Below are positions 55,406 to 64,000 of a stretch of DNA of 64,000 nt, piece by piece; positions within the stretch are counted from its first letter, which is position 1; every line of letters starts with the position of its first letter. Source of the stretch: Marinoscillum sp965229915 (GTDB taxonomy: Bacteria > Bacteroidota > Bacteroidia > Cytophagales > Cyclobacteriaceae). The notes beneath the pieces were generated by a model that was not told where the DNA came from, made no database searches, and worked only from the letters and a program-made list of their open reading frames with translations. Both the position numbers and the translations under genes were made by a program. The DNA lies in assembly GCF_965229915.1 (NCBI RefSeq), contig NZ_CBDDJZ010000001.1:1550001-1614000 (forward strand), in the 5' to 3' direction.

Positions 55406-58400
55406 TTAAAGTCCGATGTTAAGACCAACTGAGAATTGACGTCCTAGTGGATACGCTCCGTAAGAAGATGTTCCCGTTCCGTTATTGTTAACAACAACTT
55501 CAGGGTCAATTCCATCATACTTAGTCCAAGTAACAAGGTTCACACCCTGAACGAAAATTCTTGCTGACCTCATGTTGATCGCATCAAGCAAAGCTGATGG
55601 GAAGTCATAAGACAACGTTAAAGTCTTTAATCTGATATAAGACGCATCTGACATGAATCTGTTAGTACCGATGAATCCATAATATTGATCAACTCCGTTG
55701 ATTACACCATTTGGTGTTACCATTGGCACGTTTGTTTGATCACCAGGATTTTGCCATCTGTCCATGATATCCACTCTTTGGTTACCTACACCTCTACCCG
55801 ATAGTAGGTTGTACAAGTCACCATTGAAGGCATCATTACCAAACTGGTACTGGAAGAATACATCTAGCGTGATTCCTTTAAATGAGAAGGTGTTGCTCCA
55901 CCCACCATAACTTGTAGGAATAGCGCTTCCTCTTACTGCACCATCGTCAAAAGTACCCTGGTAAGCCAGCTCACCATCAGCTGTTCTGATCATCGCTCTA
56001 CCGTTAGCTGGGTTCACACCTGCATAGTCAAGTAGGTAGAAGAAACTAACCGGCTGTCCAACTATAAGTGAAGGAATGTTTCCACTGAATATAGTATCTG
56101 AATCGATTAGTTCAACAACTTCGTTTTCAAGGAATGTAGCATTAAAACGTGAATCCCAACGGAATCCTCCAGCATCAACTACAATACCTCCAACCTCAAG
56201 GTCAATACCTTGGTTTCTAACTTTACCTATGTTCGAGGTAATGTTGTTGTTGGCAATACCAGCATTCTGGAAGAAAGGCACATTGAAAAGAAGATCATTG
56301 TTATTAGTTCTCCAAACATCCACTGTACCAAACAATCTGTTGTTCAAAAGAGAGTAATCCAAACCAATGTTGATTGCTTCTTCTTCCTCCCAGGTCAACT
56401 GATCGTTACCCAACTGAGCGATAGTCACTGTAGAACCTCCAAGGTACTGTCCAGTAGCTCCACCATAAGTGGTTTGTGTCTCGTAGTTTCCGATTTCTGC
56501 GTTACCAAGCACACCGTAGCTCGCTTTCAATTTCAAGTCATCGATGAAACTAACACCTTCCAGGAACGACTCAGAAGAAAGTCTCCATCCAGCAGAGAAT
56601 GCATAGAATGTTCCATATTTAGTTTCACTACCGAATCTAGAGTGTCCGTCTCTTCTCAAAGTAGCACTTACTAAGTATCTATCATCAAAATCGTAATCAA
56701 CTTTTCCAAAAATACCTAGTCTCTTGTACTCCTCGAAAAAACCTCCAACAGAAGACGGCTGTCCGTTTCCTGGCAGTCTAAAGAATGGGTTCGGGAACTG
56801 GTTAGCTCCTAAACTTGCTCCTTCTCTTTCTTCGAACTTGTACTCATAACCAACCAACGCTTTAACAGTGTGCACATCAGCAAATGTCTTGTTAAAGTTC
56901 ACGTTATAGTTAGTGTTAACGTTCACTGTTCGTCTGTTGTTGATGAAAATCGACCCACCACTAGCAGCAAAAACTGGGATAGTAGATGGTCTTTGGTTAT
57001 CATCTCTGTTCATAGAGAAGTCCACACCTATGAAACCAGATACTGACAAGAATGGTAATACCTGATAAGAAATAGATGAACTAGATACCGTCTGCAATGT
57101 GCGTCCCAATCTTACTTCCTCGTTCACACCTTGAAGGATATTATACCCAAATAAGTGAGAAAGTCCATTCGTTGGATAAGGGTTGTAGTTTCCAGCAGAG
57201 TCAACTGCAGGTGAAATTGGCATAGCTTCGAAACTAGCCACCCAAGGACCGTTCACGAAGTTACCGTTGGCAATTGTTCCGAAAGTCTTGATATAAGCAA
57301 GAGACAATTTCGCTCCAATAGTAAGCTTCTCGTTAGGTCTGTGACTTAGGTTCAAACGACCAGTCAAACGCTCAAAATCAGATTGGATAACCTGACCTTC
57401 CTGATAGTTGTAAGATCCACCAAAGAAGAAAGTAGTTTTTTCATCACCACCACTCATTGAAAGATCGTAAGTTCTGAATCTAGCATCCTGGAACATAGCA
57501 TCCAACCAATCGTATTCATCGTAGGAGCTTGGATCTTCAGGATTTCCGAACAATGCATAAGCACCTGTATTTGGATCGTTAGGATCCTGGCCTGCATTAA
57601 TTTGCGCCTCAGCTTTGATAGTTGTGAATTGTTCCGCATCCAAAACATCATACAGGTTGAACGGCTGGACAACACCCTCCTGAGCGGAGAAGTTTACTTG
57701 TGTCTTACCTTTTGAACTACCTGATTTGGTAGTAACAATGATAACACCGTTTGCAGCTTGTGCTCCATAAATAGCAGCGGCAGAAGCGTCCTTCAAGATA
57801 TCGATAGACTCGATATCGTTAGGGTTGATTGAGTTCAATGGGTTTGCTGAACCTTGGGTAGTTTGACCCAAGCTCGCCACTTGAACACCATCAATGATGA
57901 TCAAAGGATCGTTACCTGCGTTAATGGAACCAACACCTCTAATACGGATGTTCATAGCTCCTCCAGGCTGACCAGATGCAGCGCCAATTTGAGTACCAGC
58001 TACTCTACCTTGAATAGCTCTGTCAAATGACTGCATTGGCAAATCCTTGATTACATCACCTTTCACTGATGCAACTGAACCTGTTACTTCTCTTTTCAAC
58101 TGCGACTGGTAACCAGTTACAACAACTTCTGTCAGTTGCTGAACATCTGATTGCATGTCAACATCGATTACTGATCTAGAACCAATCTCAACCTCTTGAG
58201 TGGCCAAACCAATAAAAGAGAAAACAAGTGTTCCTCCTTCTTCCGGCACACTTAACCGATACTGTCCATCCAGATCAGTTGTCGTACCAGTAGTAGTCCC
58301 TTTCAGAACCACGTTTACTCCAGGAACTGTTCCTCCCTCATCGGAAGATGTAACAGTCCCTGAGACTGTCCTTTGTGCTGATGCCGAGAAGGCAACAACC

Positions 58401-58438
58401 AAAGAAAACATGAAACTCAGTAGTAGAATCCTCTTCAT
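55406..58438 (-). CDS. SusC/RagA-family TonB-dependent transporter
   Basis: This 1010-residue outer-membrane transporter has a signal peptide (about 1-22), a carboxypeptidase-regulatory-like domain (RTVSGTVTSSDEGGTVPGVNVVLKGTTTGTTTDLDGQYRLSV), a TonB-box-like stretch (LTEVVVTGYQSQ) and a plug domain (AGTQIGAASGQPGGAMNIRIRGVGSINAGNDPLIIIDGVQV ... ILKDASAAAIYGAQAANGVIIVTTKSG). A 22-strand barrel ends GRQFSVGLNIGL. Length and order are typical of SusC. It imports a ligand with SusD and TonB energy. It is the first gene of a three-gene operon with susD and the lipoprotein. Confidence 0.97.
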   Translation of the reverse strand: MKRILLLSFMFSLVVAFSASAQRTVSGTVTSSDEGGTVPGVNVVLKGTTTGTTTDLDGQYRLSVPEEGGTLVFSFIGLATQEVEIGSRSVIDVDMQSDVQQLTEVVVTGYQSQLKREVTGSVASVKGDVIKDLPMQSFDRAIQGRVAGTQIGAASGQPGGAMNIRIRGVGSINAGNDPLIIIDGVQVASLGQTTQGSANPLNSINPNDIESIDILKDASAAAIYGAQAANGVIIVTTKSGSSKGKTQVNFSAQEGVVQPFNLYDVLDAEQFTTIKAEAQINAGQDPNDPNTGAYALFGNPEDPSSYDEYDWLDAMFQDARFRTYDLSMSGGDEKTTFFFGGSYNYQEGQVIQSDFERLTGRLNLSHRPNEKLTIGAKLSLAYIKTFGTIANGNFVNGPWVASFEAMPISPAVDSAGNYNPYPTNGLSHLFGYNILQGVNEEVRLGRTLQTVSSSSISYQVLPFLSVSGFIGVDFSMNRDDNQRPSTIPVFAASGGSIFINNRRTVNVNTNYNVNFNKTFADVHTVKALVGYEYKFEEREGASLGANQFPNPFFRLPGNGQPSSVGGFFEEYKRLGIFGKVDYDFDDRYLVSATLRRDGHSRFGSETKYGTFYAFSAGWRLSSESFLEGVSFIDDLKLKASYGVLGNAEIGNYETQTTYGGATGQYLGGSTVTIAQLGNDQLTWEEEEAINIGLDYSLLNNRLFGTVDVWRTNNNDLLFNVPFFQNAGIANNNITSNIGKVRNQGIDLEVGGIVVDAGGFRWDSRFNATFLENEVVELIDSDTIFSGNIPSLIVGQPVSFFYLLDYAGVNPANGRAMIRTADGELAYQGTFDDGAVRGSAIPTSYGGWSNTFSFKGITLDVFFQYQFGNDAFNGDLYNLLSGRGVGNQRVDIMDRWQNPGDQTNVPMVTPNGVINGVDQYYGFIGTNRFMSDASYIRLKTLTLSYDFPSALLDAINMRSARIFVQGVNLVTWTKYDGIDPEVVVNNNGTGTSSYGAYPLGRQFSVGLNIGL

Positions 58439-58808
58439 ATTTTACTGTTTGTTAAGTAAGCATTATGTTTCTAATCCCTAAAATAAAGCATGAAAACGTT
58501 ATTTTCAGAGAATTTCTTAACCTTCTGAATATCAGAAGTGTTTGAAGGATTTTCAAATATTGACTGATTTTAATAGAAAATTCTGAGTAATTCGCTTTTT
58601 CTATTGCAACGCCAAATATTCAATGTCGCGACATACTTTAGCGAAATAAAATATTGACAAAAAATATTTAGAGAAAGACAAAATTTTTATCAGATCAAAG
58701 TCAACCATAGCCAGATTAACTCATCCGTAGATTATTTTATGTTTTTGCTATTCATTTAGCTCTAATTCTACTGTTACACATTTTCGTAATTACTTATTAG
58801 GCTAATAA
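58439..58808. other. Intergenic region upstream of susC with a perfect palindrome
   Basis: These 370 AT-rich nt contain no gene. At 58623-58634 lies the perfect palindrome ATGTCGCGACAT, GC-rich in an otherwise AT-rich background, a possible operator for susC. No clear TAnnTTTG/TTTG pair was found, so the susC promoter is not placed. Confidence 0.5.
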
Positions 58809-61800
58809 TTACTCTTTCAGTACTTTAAACTGAATTGATTGCTCCGTATTTTGAAAAAGAACAATAATGTAGGTAGCAGGTGGAAGAGTTCTCCAATTGT
58901 CTGATAATACAATTCTATTTTCTAATTCACCTATGCGGCGATCAATCACCTTTTGACCTTGTAGGTTATAGACTTCTAATTTGTGATATGGTTTAAAAAT
59001 ATCCAGCGTGATGTACTCTGCCGATGGGTTCGGATATGCTTTTACCGTCATATTACTATCAGCTGATGCAACTACAGCGATAGATGTAGCCCGGACTGCA
59101 CATTGTCCAATTGTGACGTCTCCAGAATATAGTCCACTTTGTACTGCCTCGTACAGTTGACCGGTGGCACCTTCTATAGTTTGATCATTTAAATACCACT
59201 GGTAGGCATCACCATCACTCAGAGTTAACTGTACTTTTGTACCAGTACCTTGCTGCGTTATGATTGGCTCATGCAGCGCTGATATAATGAATACTGTATC
59301 AACTGATACAATGTTTAAGTCCGTGTCATTCGCACTTAGCACTACTTCATAGCTGCCAGTAGATGGAAACTCCACTACATGAGGACCTACACCAGTGGCT
59401 TGAGTAGGGATAGCATCTTCACCAAAAAACCACGACAAGCCGGCGACTGAACCGGTAGATTTATTAGAAAACTCATAGGTTACACCTTCACAACCTTGGG
59501 AACCTGCCACCTGTTGTGAAGAGAAGGCAGGAACTACACTCCCCTCCTCCGGCCCGAGAAGTTCAAAATCATCCAATGCCAACCCTGTATCAGTTACAGC
59601 CACATCAGAAAGAAAAGTGAATCTAAAGGACACATTTTCATTGCCTCCTAAAAAACTAACATTAGAAGACTTCTGCTCAAACCCGCTGGTTGTCCCGGTA
59701 AATATGGGAACCTGTGGTCCAAAAACAGCATCGGGATCGGACTGACCGTCATACCAGCCAGTACGGACCTCATCGTCAAGTTTATTCCATGTTTGTCCTC
59801 TATCGATTGTATATTCCACAATGAATCCATCCCATAAGTTCTCAAAGGAATACTTAGCATAAAATGAGATTTCATATGAACCTAATAGTGAAAAGTCAAA
59901 CTCAGGAGTGTATAGGTAAGCCTCAGAATCATTTTCATATTCATTAACCGTTGGTCCAGTTACCCATGCATTATCTCCTGAATTAACACCATCCTTACCC
60001 GCTACCGCAGAGGCTCCCAAAACAAAACCTGTCCCCGATACTGTAATAGGTATGAAATCCGAGAGACTGGATTCAAAATCTCCACCATCATCCAATTGAT
60101 AGGTACTTCCTTTGCGATTTATCACGGTTATATAATTCTCCCTGCTGAAGTCCGATGAGCCATTTGGATGAGTGACTGATAAACTCACATCAAAGCTTCC
60201 ACCCTGTGTATAACTATGGACTGGATTCCTTTCAGAAGAAGTCGTGCCATCACCAAAATCCCAGTTATATGCGGTAGCACCACTTGATGCATAAAAAAAC
60301 CTGACCTCCCCATTAGGAAAATTGAATGTTGTATCTGGAGAATAAAAGACCGCTTTTGGATCTGTGGTTTTGATCTGGAAATTATCGACCAGGAAGCCCT
60401 CGTTATTGTACTCGTCCGAGGAGCTAGCCAATAATAGATGTGATATTTTGAACATGACCACATTACCCACAAGATTATATAAGGGATAGGTAGCTGTTTT
60501 TAATTGGTGGACATCTTCCGAATCTCGCGTAGTGCCACCAAAAAAATCACCATAAACCAATTTACTGTACCAGTTTGCTCCAAGATCATCAAATGCCCGA
60601 CCTAGTTTATTCCATGTCACTCCAGAATCAAGACTGTAGTACACTCCCACAAAGTCGAAATCACTGAATTCGGATAGATAGTCAAAACTGAGCTCATAAT
60701 CGACCTCATCATTTCTTAGATCAAACAAAGGACTGATCAAAGCACTTTCAATTGATTTTGATGGTTTAGCAACGGGTTCACTTAAGGAAGTTGCCCAGGC
60801 AGTCGATGAATAATCATCAAATTTGCTACTGACCGTTCCTAGTTCCCATAATTGATCACTCTGGGTAGATCCAGCACTAACAAATGAAGCCGCACCTGCT
60901 TCAAAGTTGCCTCCATCTGAAGATAGAAAAGGTGGCATGATCAAAGAAAGAGTCTGGAGTTTGGTTTCGTAACTACCCTCTTCAGGTATTCTGTAAGACT
61001 TTCCAAGCGCATCCTCCAAACCATCAAAATAATAGAATAAGCTGCTAGCCTCTTGATCTGGTGTGACTTCACTGGTATAGATTCCATGATCTCCTTTAGT
61101 CAGGATAACACTAGTGGTATCACCGTTCTGATAAAAATAGTTTAGTGTGAATTCTGTATCTACGAGTGATGTATCAGACTCAACTTCTACTTGAAAATGA
61201 AGTGGAGTTGAATTGCTAGCCACGAGTAATGGGTCGTGGCTGATATCTGTTCTAAACCAACCCATTTCGGCAAAGAAGGCCAAAGTAAGAGGTCCGGGGC
61301 TATGCAGCACTTCCGATGGAGCAACCGCAGGTGTCATCAGCGCATTTTCTGTATTGGAAAAGGTATTCTCGTCCCAGTGAGATATGCTAGATCCAAGATC
61401 ATAGGGATTCGGAGCATATACTCGAGCCGGGCCGCCATTGCTTTTGTTTACCAAATCGCTACTTACGAAAACATTGTTACTGGTAAGAAAAGCCCCAACT
61501 TGCGTGGTATTGTTTGGCAGATCAATAATGTTGGTTTTTCCTGAATTTTCTAAGAAACTTGTATAAACCATTGGGAAATTAGTGCCGCTCAGATCCCACC
61601 TGCCAGTATCATCATCCTCATTGTATTCTTCACCGGAAATAAACCCTAAGCCATGCCCAAGTTCATGGAGAACAACACTCACCAAATCATATTGTCCACT
61701 GCCCTGACCATCCAGGCCCAGATACCAATTATTGAACTGACTATTGAATGATGCCTCAATATCATACTCAGAGGATGCGTTGAGTCCCTGGCCAGCCAGC

Positions 61801-62213
61801 TTTTCAGCAAGAGCCACGGGATACCAGGTATTGGGCATTGGTGCGTTGGCAAAATCACGATAAAAGACAGTGGACTGAGCAGCGCCCAAGACACCATCGC
61901 CCAGGTTTTCCCAAGTTGCTTTCACCCTAATCTTAACATCGGTTTTAAGAATAGACTCCCAAATATCCACAGCATACTGAAAAGCTTCTTTGGCTTCCTC
62001 TGAAAACCCCACATACTCCACTTCAAACACCGGATCAGCAGCACCGGCATTTGTTCGGTATTGACTGTTCATTCTTTCTGGTCTTGGGACATAATGCTCG
62101 TGGGGTTCTGTCTCTGCAGGACAGATGATAACAGGGCCTTTAATACTTTCCTGCCCTTGTGTGTGGTATACGCCTAGAGTTAGTAATAGTGCGAACAGCG
62201 GCTTAATTCTCAT
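58809..62213 (-). CDS. T9SS-secreted zinc metalloprotease with PKD domains
   Basis: This 1134-residue secreted protein has a signal peptide (about 1-20) and a catalytic domain with HELGHGLGFISG (H183, E184, H187), the HExxH zinc site with a following glycine typical of metzincin-like proteases in Bacteroidota. Large beta-sandwich domains follow, including a PKD domain (YNWDFGDGTTSSERNPVHSYTQGGSFDVSLSVTHPNG), MAM-like segments (DNFQIKTT, LDDFELLGPE), and a T9SS sorting domain (AYPNPSAEYITLDIF ... SIQFKVLKE). The exact peptidase family is not certain. It should be exported by T9SS. It has its own promoter and lies between two SusD genes. Confidence 0.85.
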   Translation of the reverse strand: MRIKPLFALLLTLGVYHTQGQESIKGPVIICPAETEPHEHYVPRPERMNSQYRTNAGAADPVFEVEYVGFSEEAKEAFQYAVDIWESILKTDVKIRVKATWENLGDGVLGAAQSTVFYRDFANAPMPNTWYPVALAEKLAGQGLNASSEYDIEASFNSQFNNWYLGLDGQGSGQYDLVSVVLHELGHGLGFISGEEYNEDDDTGRWDLSGTNFPMVYTSFLENSGKTNIIDLPNNTTQVGAFLTSNNVFVSSDLVNKSNGGPARVYAPNPYDLGSSISHWDENTFSNTENALMTPAVAPSEVLHSPGPLTLAFFAEMGWFRTDISHDPLLVASNSTPLHFQVEVESDTSLVDTEFTLNYFYQNGDTTSVILTKGDHGIYTSEVTPDQEASSLFYYFDGLEDALGKSYRIPEEGSYETKLQTLSLIMPPFLSSDGGNFEAGAASFVSAGSTQSDQLWELGTVSSKFDDYSSTAWATSLSEPVAKPSKSIESALISPLFDLRNDEVDYELSFDYLSEFSDFDFVGVYYSLDSGVTWNKLGRAFDDLGANWYSKLVYGDFFGGTTRDSEDVHQLKTATYPLYNLVGNVVMFKISHLLLASSSDEYNNEGFLVDNFQIKTTDPKAVFYSPDTTFNFPNGEVRFFYASSGATAYNWDFGDGTTSSERNPVHSYTQGGSFDVSLSVTHPNGSSDFSRENYITVINRKGSTYQLDDGGDFESSLSDFIPITVSGTGFVLGASAVAGKDGVNSGDNAWVTGPTVNEYENDSEAYLYTPEFDFSLLGSYEISFYAKYSFENLWDGFIVEYTIDRGQTWNKLDDEVRTGWYDGQSDPDAVFGPQVPIFTGTTSGFEQKSSNVSFLGGNENVSFRFTFLSDVAVTDTGLALDDFELLGPEEGSVVPAFSSQQVAGSQGCEGVTYEFSNKSTGSVAGLSWFFGEDAIPTQATGVGPHVVEFPSTGSYEVVLSANDTDLNIVSVDTVFIISALHEPIITQQGTGTKVQLTLSDGDAYQWYLNDQTIEGATGQLYEAVQSGLYSGDVTIGQCAVRATSIAVVASADSNMTVKAYPNPSAEYITLDIFKPYHKLEVYNLQGQKVIDRRIGELENRIVLSDNWRTLPPATYIIVLFQNTEQSIQFKVLKE

Positions 62214-62307
62214 TATTCTAATGGGTTACTTCGTGAATCGGCTGAGCTAAGACGCCACCGTGCTAGCTCCAGCTTTGTTTAGACTAACTGATTATTTGTT
62301 CTTTCTA

Positions 62308-62336
62308 TAAATATAAGTAAAACCGAGGCTTACAAA
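62308..62336 (-). promoter_or_regulatory. Promoter of the metalloprotease gene
   Basis: On the minus strand TTTG (62333-62336), 17 nt, TATATTTA (62308-62315), one mismatch to TAnnTTTG. It lies 95 nt upstream of the start codon. Confidence 0.5.
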
Positions 62337-62456
62337 TGACTACTTAAAAGCATTTAACAATTACTTGAACTAATCCCACTAGTCAAATACCGTAATCAAT
62401 AAGAATATTTTAAGCATTGAACAGATTCAACGATTACCTCCTCATGGATTTTAAAC

Positions 62457-62487
62457 AAAAAAAGGAGACCACAATGGCCTCCTTTTT
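62457..62487 (-). terminator. Terminator after the SusD-like gene
   Basis: On the minus strand AAAAAGGAGGCCA pairs with TGGTCTCCTTTTT (one mismatch) around a 3-nt loop, followed by T residues. It lies 22 nt after the SusD-like stop. Confidence 0.85.
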
Positions 62488-62509
62488 CTAATAATATTAA
62501 GTGATCTCC

Positions 62510-63997
62510 TTATTGATCCCACCAGATTTTTGATGTCCCTTTGTCACCATTTCCACTTAAGTTGGAAACAGCAGCACTGTAGTTGCCACCATTCAAAGTA
62601 GCCTCTTCTGTAGGGTACAGATATCTAGTAGGGATGTTACCATCATTGATTGCATCAGTAGCCGGAGTCAAAGAAGGAATCCCTGTTCTTCTCCATTCAG
62701 CCCATGCATCAAATCCCTGACCAAATAAGCTTACCCACTTCTCTTCAGCGATCACAGTAGCCAGACCTGCGGTTCCAACATCAGCTACTCTTGCTGCTGC
62801 ATAAGCTGCAGCATCAGCAGTGATACTTGTTCCGAAGTGTGCGTCTAGTGAAGCATAGGACAGAGTGATACCATCTGTAAGTAATGCAGTGGCATCTTCT
62901 GATGTCCATCCCATAGCAGCTGCTTCAGCTCTGTTAAGAGCAACGTAAGATGCAGTCATCATAGGAAGTGGAGTAGTATTATTCCAGTAATTATCATTGC
63001 TGATAGATGCAGCACCAGCACCTGTACCATTGGCATAGCCATAAGGCACACCATCTAGTGTTGGGTCTGTAGAGTACACATTGATTCTTGCATCCAAAAC
63101 AGAGTTGGAAGTTGGGTTCAGAGTGGTATCAGTAGTGTTCCCTTTTAGCGCATCAGAAAACTCCTTAGACATGAAGTAGTCAGGAGTTCTATTTTGGTTC
63201 CAAGGGTTTCTAAATCCTGCGATATCCTCAAAAGTAAACCAAGCCTCTTCAGCAACAGTTTCAATTACACCAGCTGAGTGACTCAATGCTGCATTGAACT
63301 CAGTAGCGGCCATACCAGACGCAGTTGGGTAAACTCCAGAAAGCTGCAACGAAGCCTGAAGGATCGCTGAGTTTGCAAGTTTAGCCCACATATCTACATC
63401 TCCACCGTAGATGATGTCTCCAGAAGGAGTAGTAGTGGATGCATCTAGCATATCTCTACCAGCTTTAAGCTCAGCAATGATGCTATTATAAATTGACTCT
63501 TGTGTATCATAAGCAGGTTCGATGTTATCCGTTCCTTTGAAAGCCTCAGAATACGGAGCATCTCCCCAGTTATCAGTTACACGTTTCATGATAATTGCCT
63601 TCATGATCATTGCCACACCAGTCTGGTTTTCAACAGAACCCTGAGACAATACTGCAGGTGTTAAGTTTTCCTCCACTTTAAGGTATTCAATGATTTCATT
63701 CAATGAAGACAATGAGCCAACATAATATGTATACCAAGATGTAGGCACCTCTTCATACTGCATAGCAGTAGTATAAGTTACCTGAGACTGATACTGAACA
63801 TACAATGTAGGTTTCATCAACCCATCTCGACCAGTAAGGGTAGCATAATCCATGATTGCTCCTGAAAGCAATCCAGCTGTATACGGAGACGCTGCTCCGT
63901 TCAAGTTTTCGTTTGTATCTCCGAAATCGATGTTCTCACAAGCAACGAATAGTTGTGAAAGAACAGCAACGGATAGTATATAAGTTAATTTTTTCAT
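62510..63997 (-). CDS. SusD-like (SusD_2 type) lipoprotein
   Basis: This 495-residue lipoprotein has a lipobox in MKKLTYILSVAVLSQLFVACENIDFGDTNENLN. It follows the SusD/RagB lipoprotein pattern of the SusD_2 type: SQVTYTTAMQYEEVPTSWYTYYVGSLSSLNEIIEYL, VTDNWGDAPYSEAFKG, a central helical repeat and GFDAWAEWRRTGIPSL near the C-terminus. The start ATG is 3 nt from the right edge, so the expected SusC partner lies beyond the window. A terminator follows. The ligand is unknown. Confidence 0.93.
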   Translation of the reverse strand: MKKLTYILSVAVLSQLFVACENIDFGDTNENLNGAASPYTAGLLSGAIMDYATLTGRDGLMKPTLYVQYQSQVTYTTAMQYEEVPTSWYTYYVGSLSSLNEIIEYLKVEENLTPAVLSQGSVENQTGVAMIMKAIIMKRVTDNWGDAPYSEAFKGTDNIEPAYDTQESIYNSIIAELKAGRDMLDASTTTPSGDIIYGGDVDMWAKLANSAILQASLQLSGVYPTASGMAATEFNAALSHSAGVIETVAEEAWFTFEDIAGFRNPWNQNRTPDYFMSKEFSDALKGNTTDTTLNPTSNSVLDARINVYSTDPTLDGVPYGYANGTGAGAASISNDNYWNNTTPLPMMTASYVALNRAEAAAMGWTSEDATALLTDGITLSYASLDAHFGTSITADAAAYAAARVADVGTAGLATVIAEEKWVSLFGQGFDAWAEWRRTGIPSLTPATDAINDGNIPTRYLYPTEEATLNGGNYSAAVSNLSGNGDKGTSKIWWDQ

Positions 63998-64000
63998 TTC

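Overview
The window comes from a chromosome of the Bacteroidota, most likely an aerobic marine member of the Cytophagales; the genus cannot be fixed by eye. The evidence is SusC/SusD pairs, large secreted proteins with type IX secretion (T9SS) C-terminal sorting domains, DUF4199 and BatA-type membrane proteins, few Shine-Dalgarno sites, and a recurring promoter -7 element of the form TAnnTTTG. The sequence is a mosaic of housekeeping blocks and surface or secretion genes. I see no transposase, integrase, phage gene or CRISPR array.

Layout. 1-1730 is a secreted gliding-type surface protein that runs off the left edge. 1.8-5.9 kb holds rlmD, a small conserved gene, an MscS channel, a palindromic intergenic repeat and a secreted amidohydrolase. 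6.0-10.0 kb is a tight operon for 5-oxoproline use: an atypical Nramp-like transporter, PxpA, PxpB, PxpC and a GNAT acetyltransferase. 9.9-11.5 kb has an AnkB-like ankyrin gene divergent from oxyR, with an OxyR-type operator between them. 12.8-16.1 kb is a T9SS-secreted M4 metalloprotease. 16.1-19.5 kb (minus strand) has two arrestin-like paralogues, a UPF1-like SF1 helicase and a TerB-like protein. 19.6-23.6 kb has acpH, crcB, a DnaJ-TM-TPR protein, an acyl-CoA thioesterase and a zinc-ribbon methyltransferase.

23.7-29.9 kb is one minus-strand operon: a BatA-domain protein, a dihydroorotase-like protein that has lost its metal ligands, two DUF4199 membrane proteins and two GT2 glycosyltransferases. 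30.1-36.15 kb is a complete rRNA operon on the minus strand (16S, tRNA-Ile, a broken tRNA-Ala copy, tRNA-Ala, 23S, 5S). It has tandem upstream promoters, a terminator, and complementary stems flanking both large rRNAs. Upstream of it and co-oriented are purA, a STAS protein, a Fur-family regulator and relA/spoT. tRNA-Leu is divergent from relA and is followed by tig, clpP and clpX on the plus strand. 44-46.5 kb carries lpxB and queD (minus) and hldD (plus).

46.6-64 kb is a surface and nutrition region: a macroglobulin/TonB-plug protein, an S8 protease coupled to an unknown secreted protein, a SusC/SusD/Calx-beta lipoprotein operon, a T9SS metalloprotease with PKD domains, and a second SusD-like gene whose SusC partner should lie past the right edge. 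Three large secreted proteases beside SusCD genes suggest a lifestyle of degrading extracellular protein.

The observations I rate highest are the metal-ligand-less Nramp-like transporter in the 5-oxoprolinase operon, the catalytically dead dihydroorotase in an envelope operon, the overlapping relA/tRNA-Leu divergent promoters, the OxyR operator between oxyR and an ankyrin gene, and the tRNA-Ala pseudogene inside the rRNA operon.
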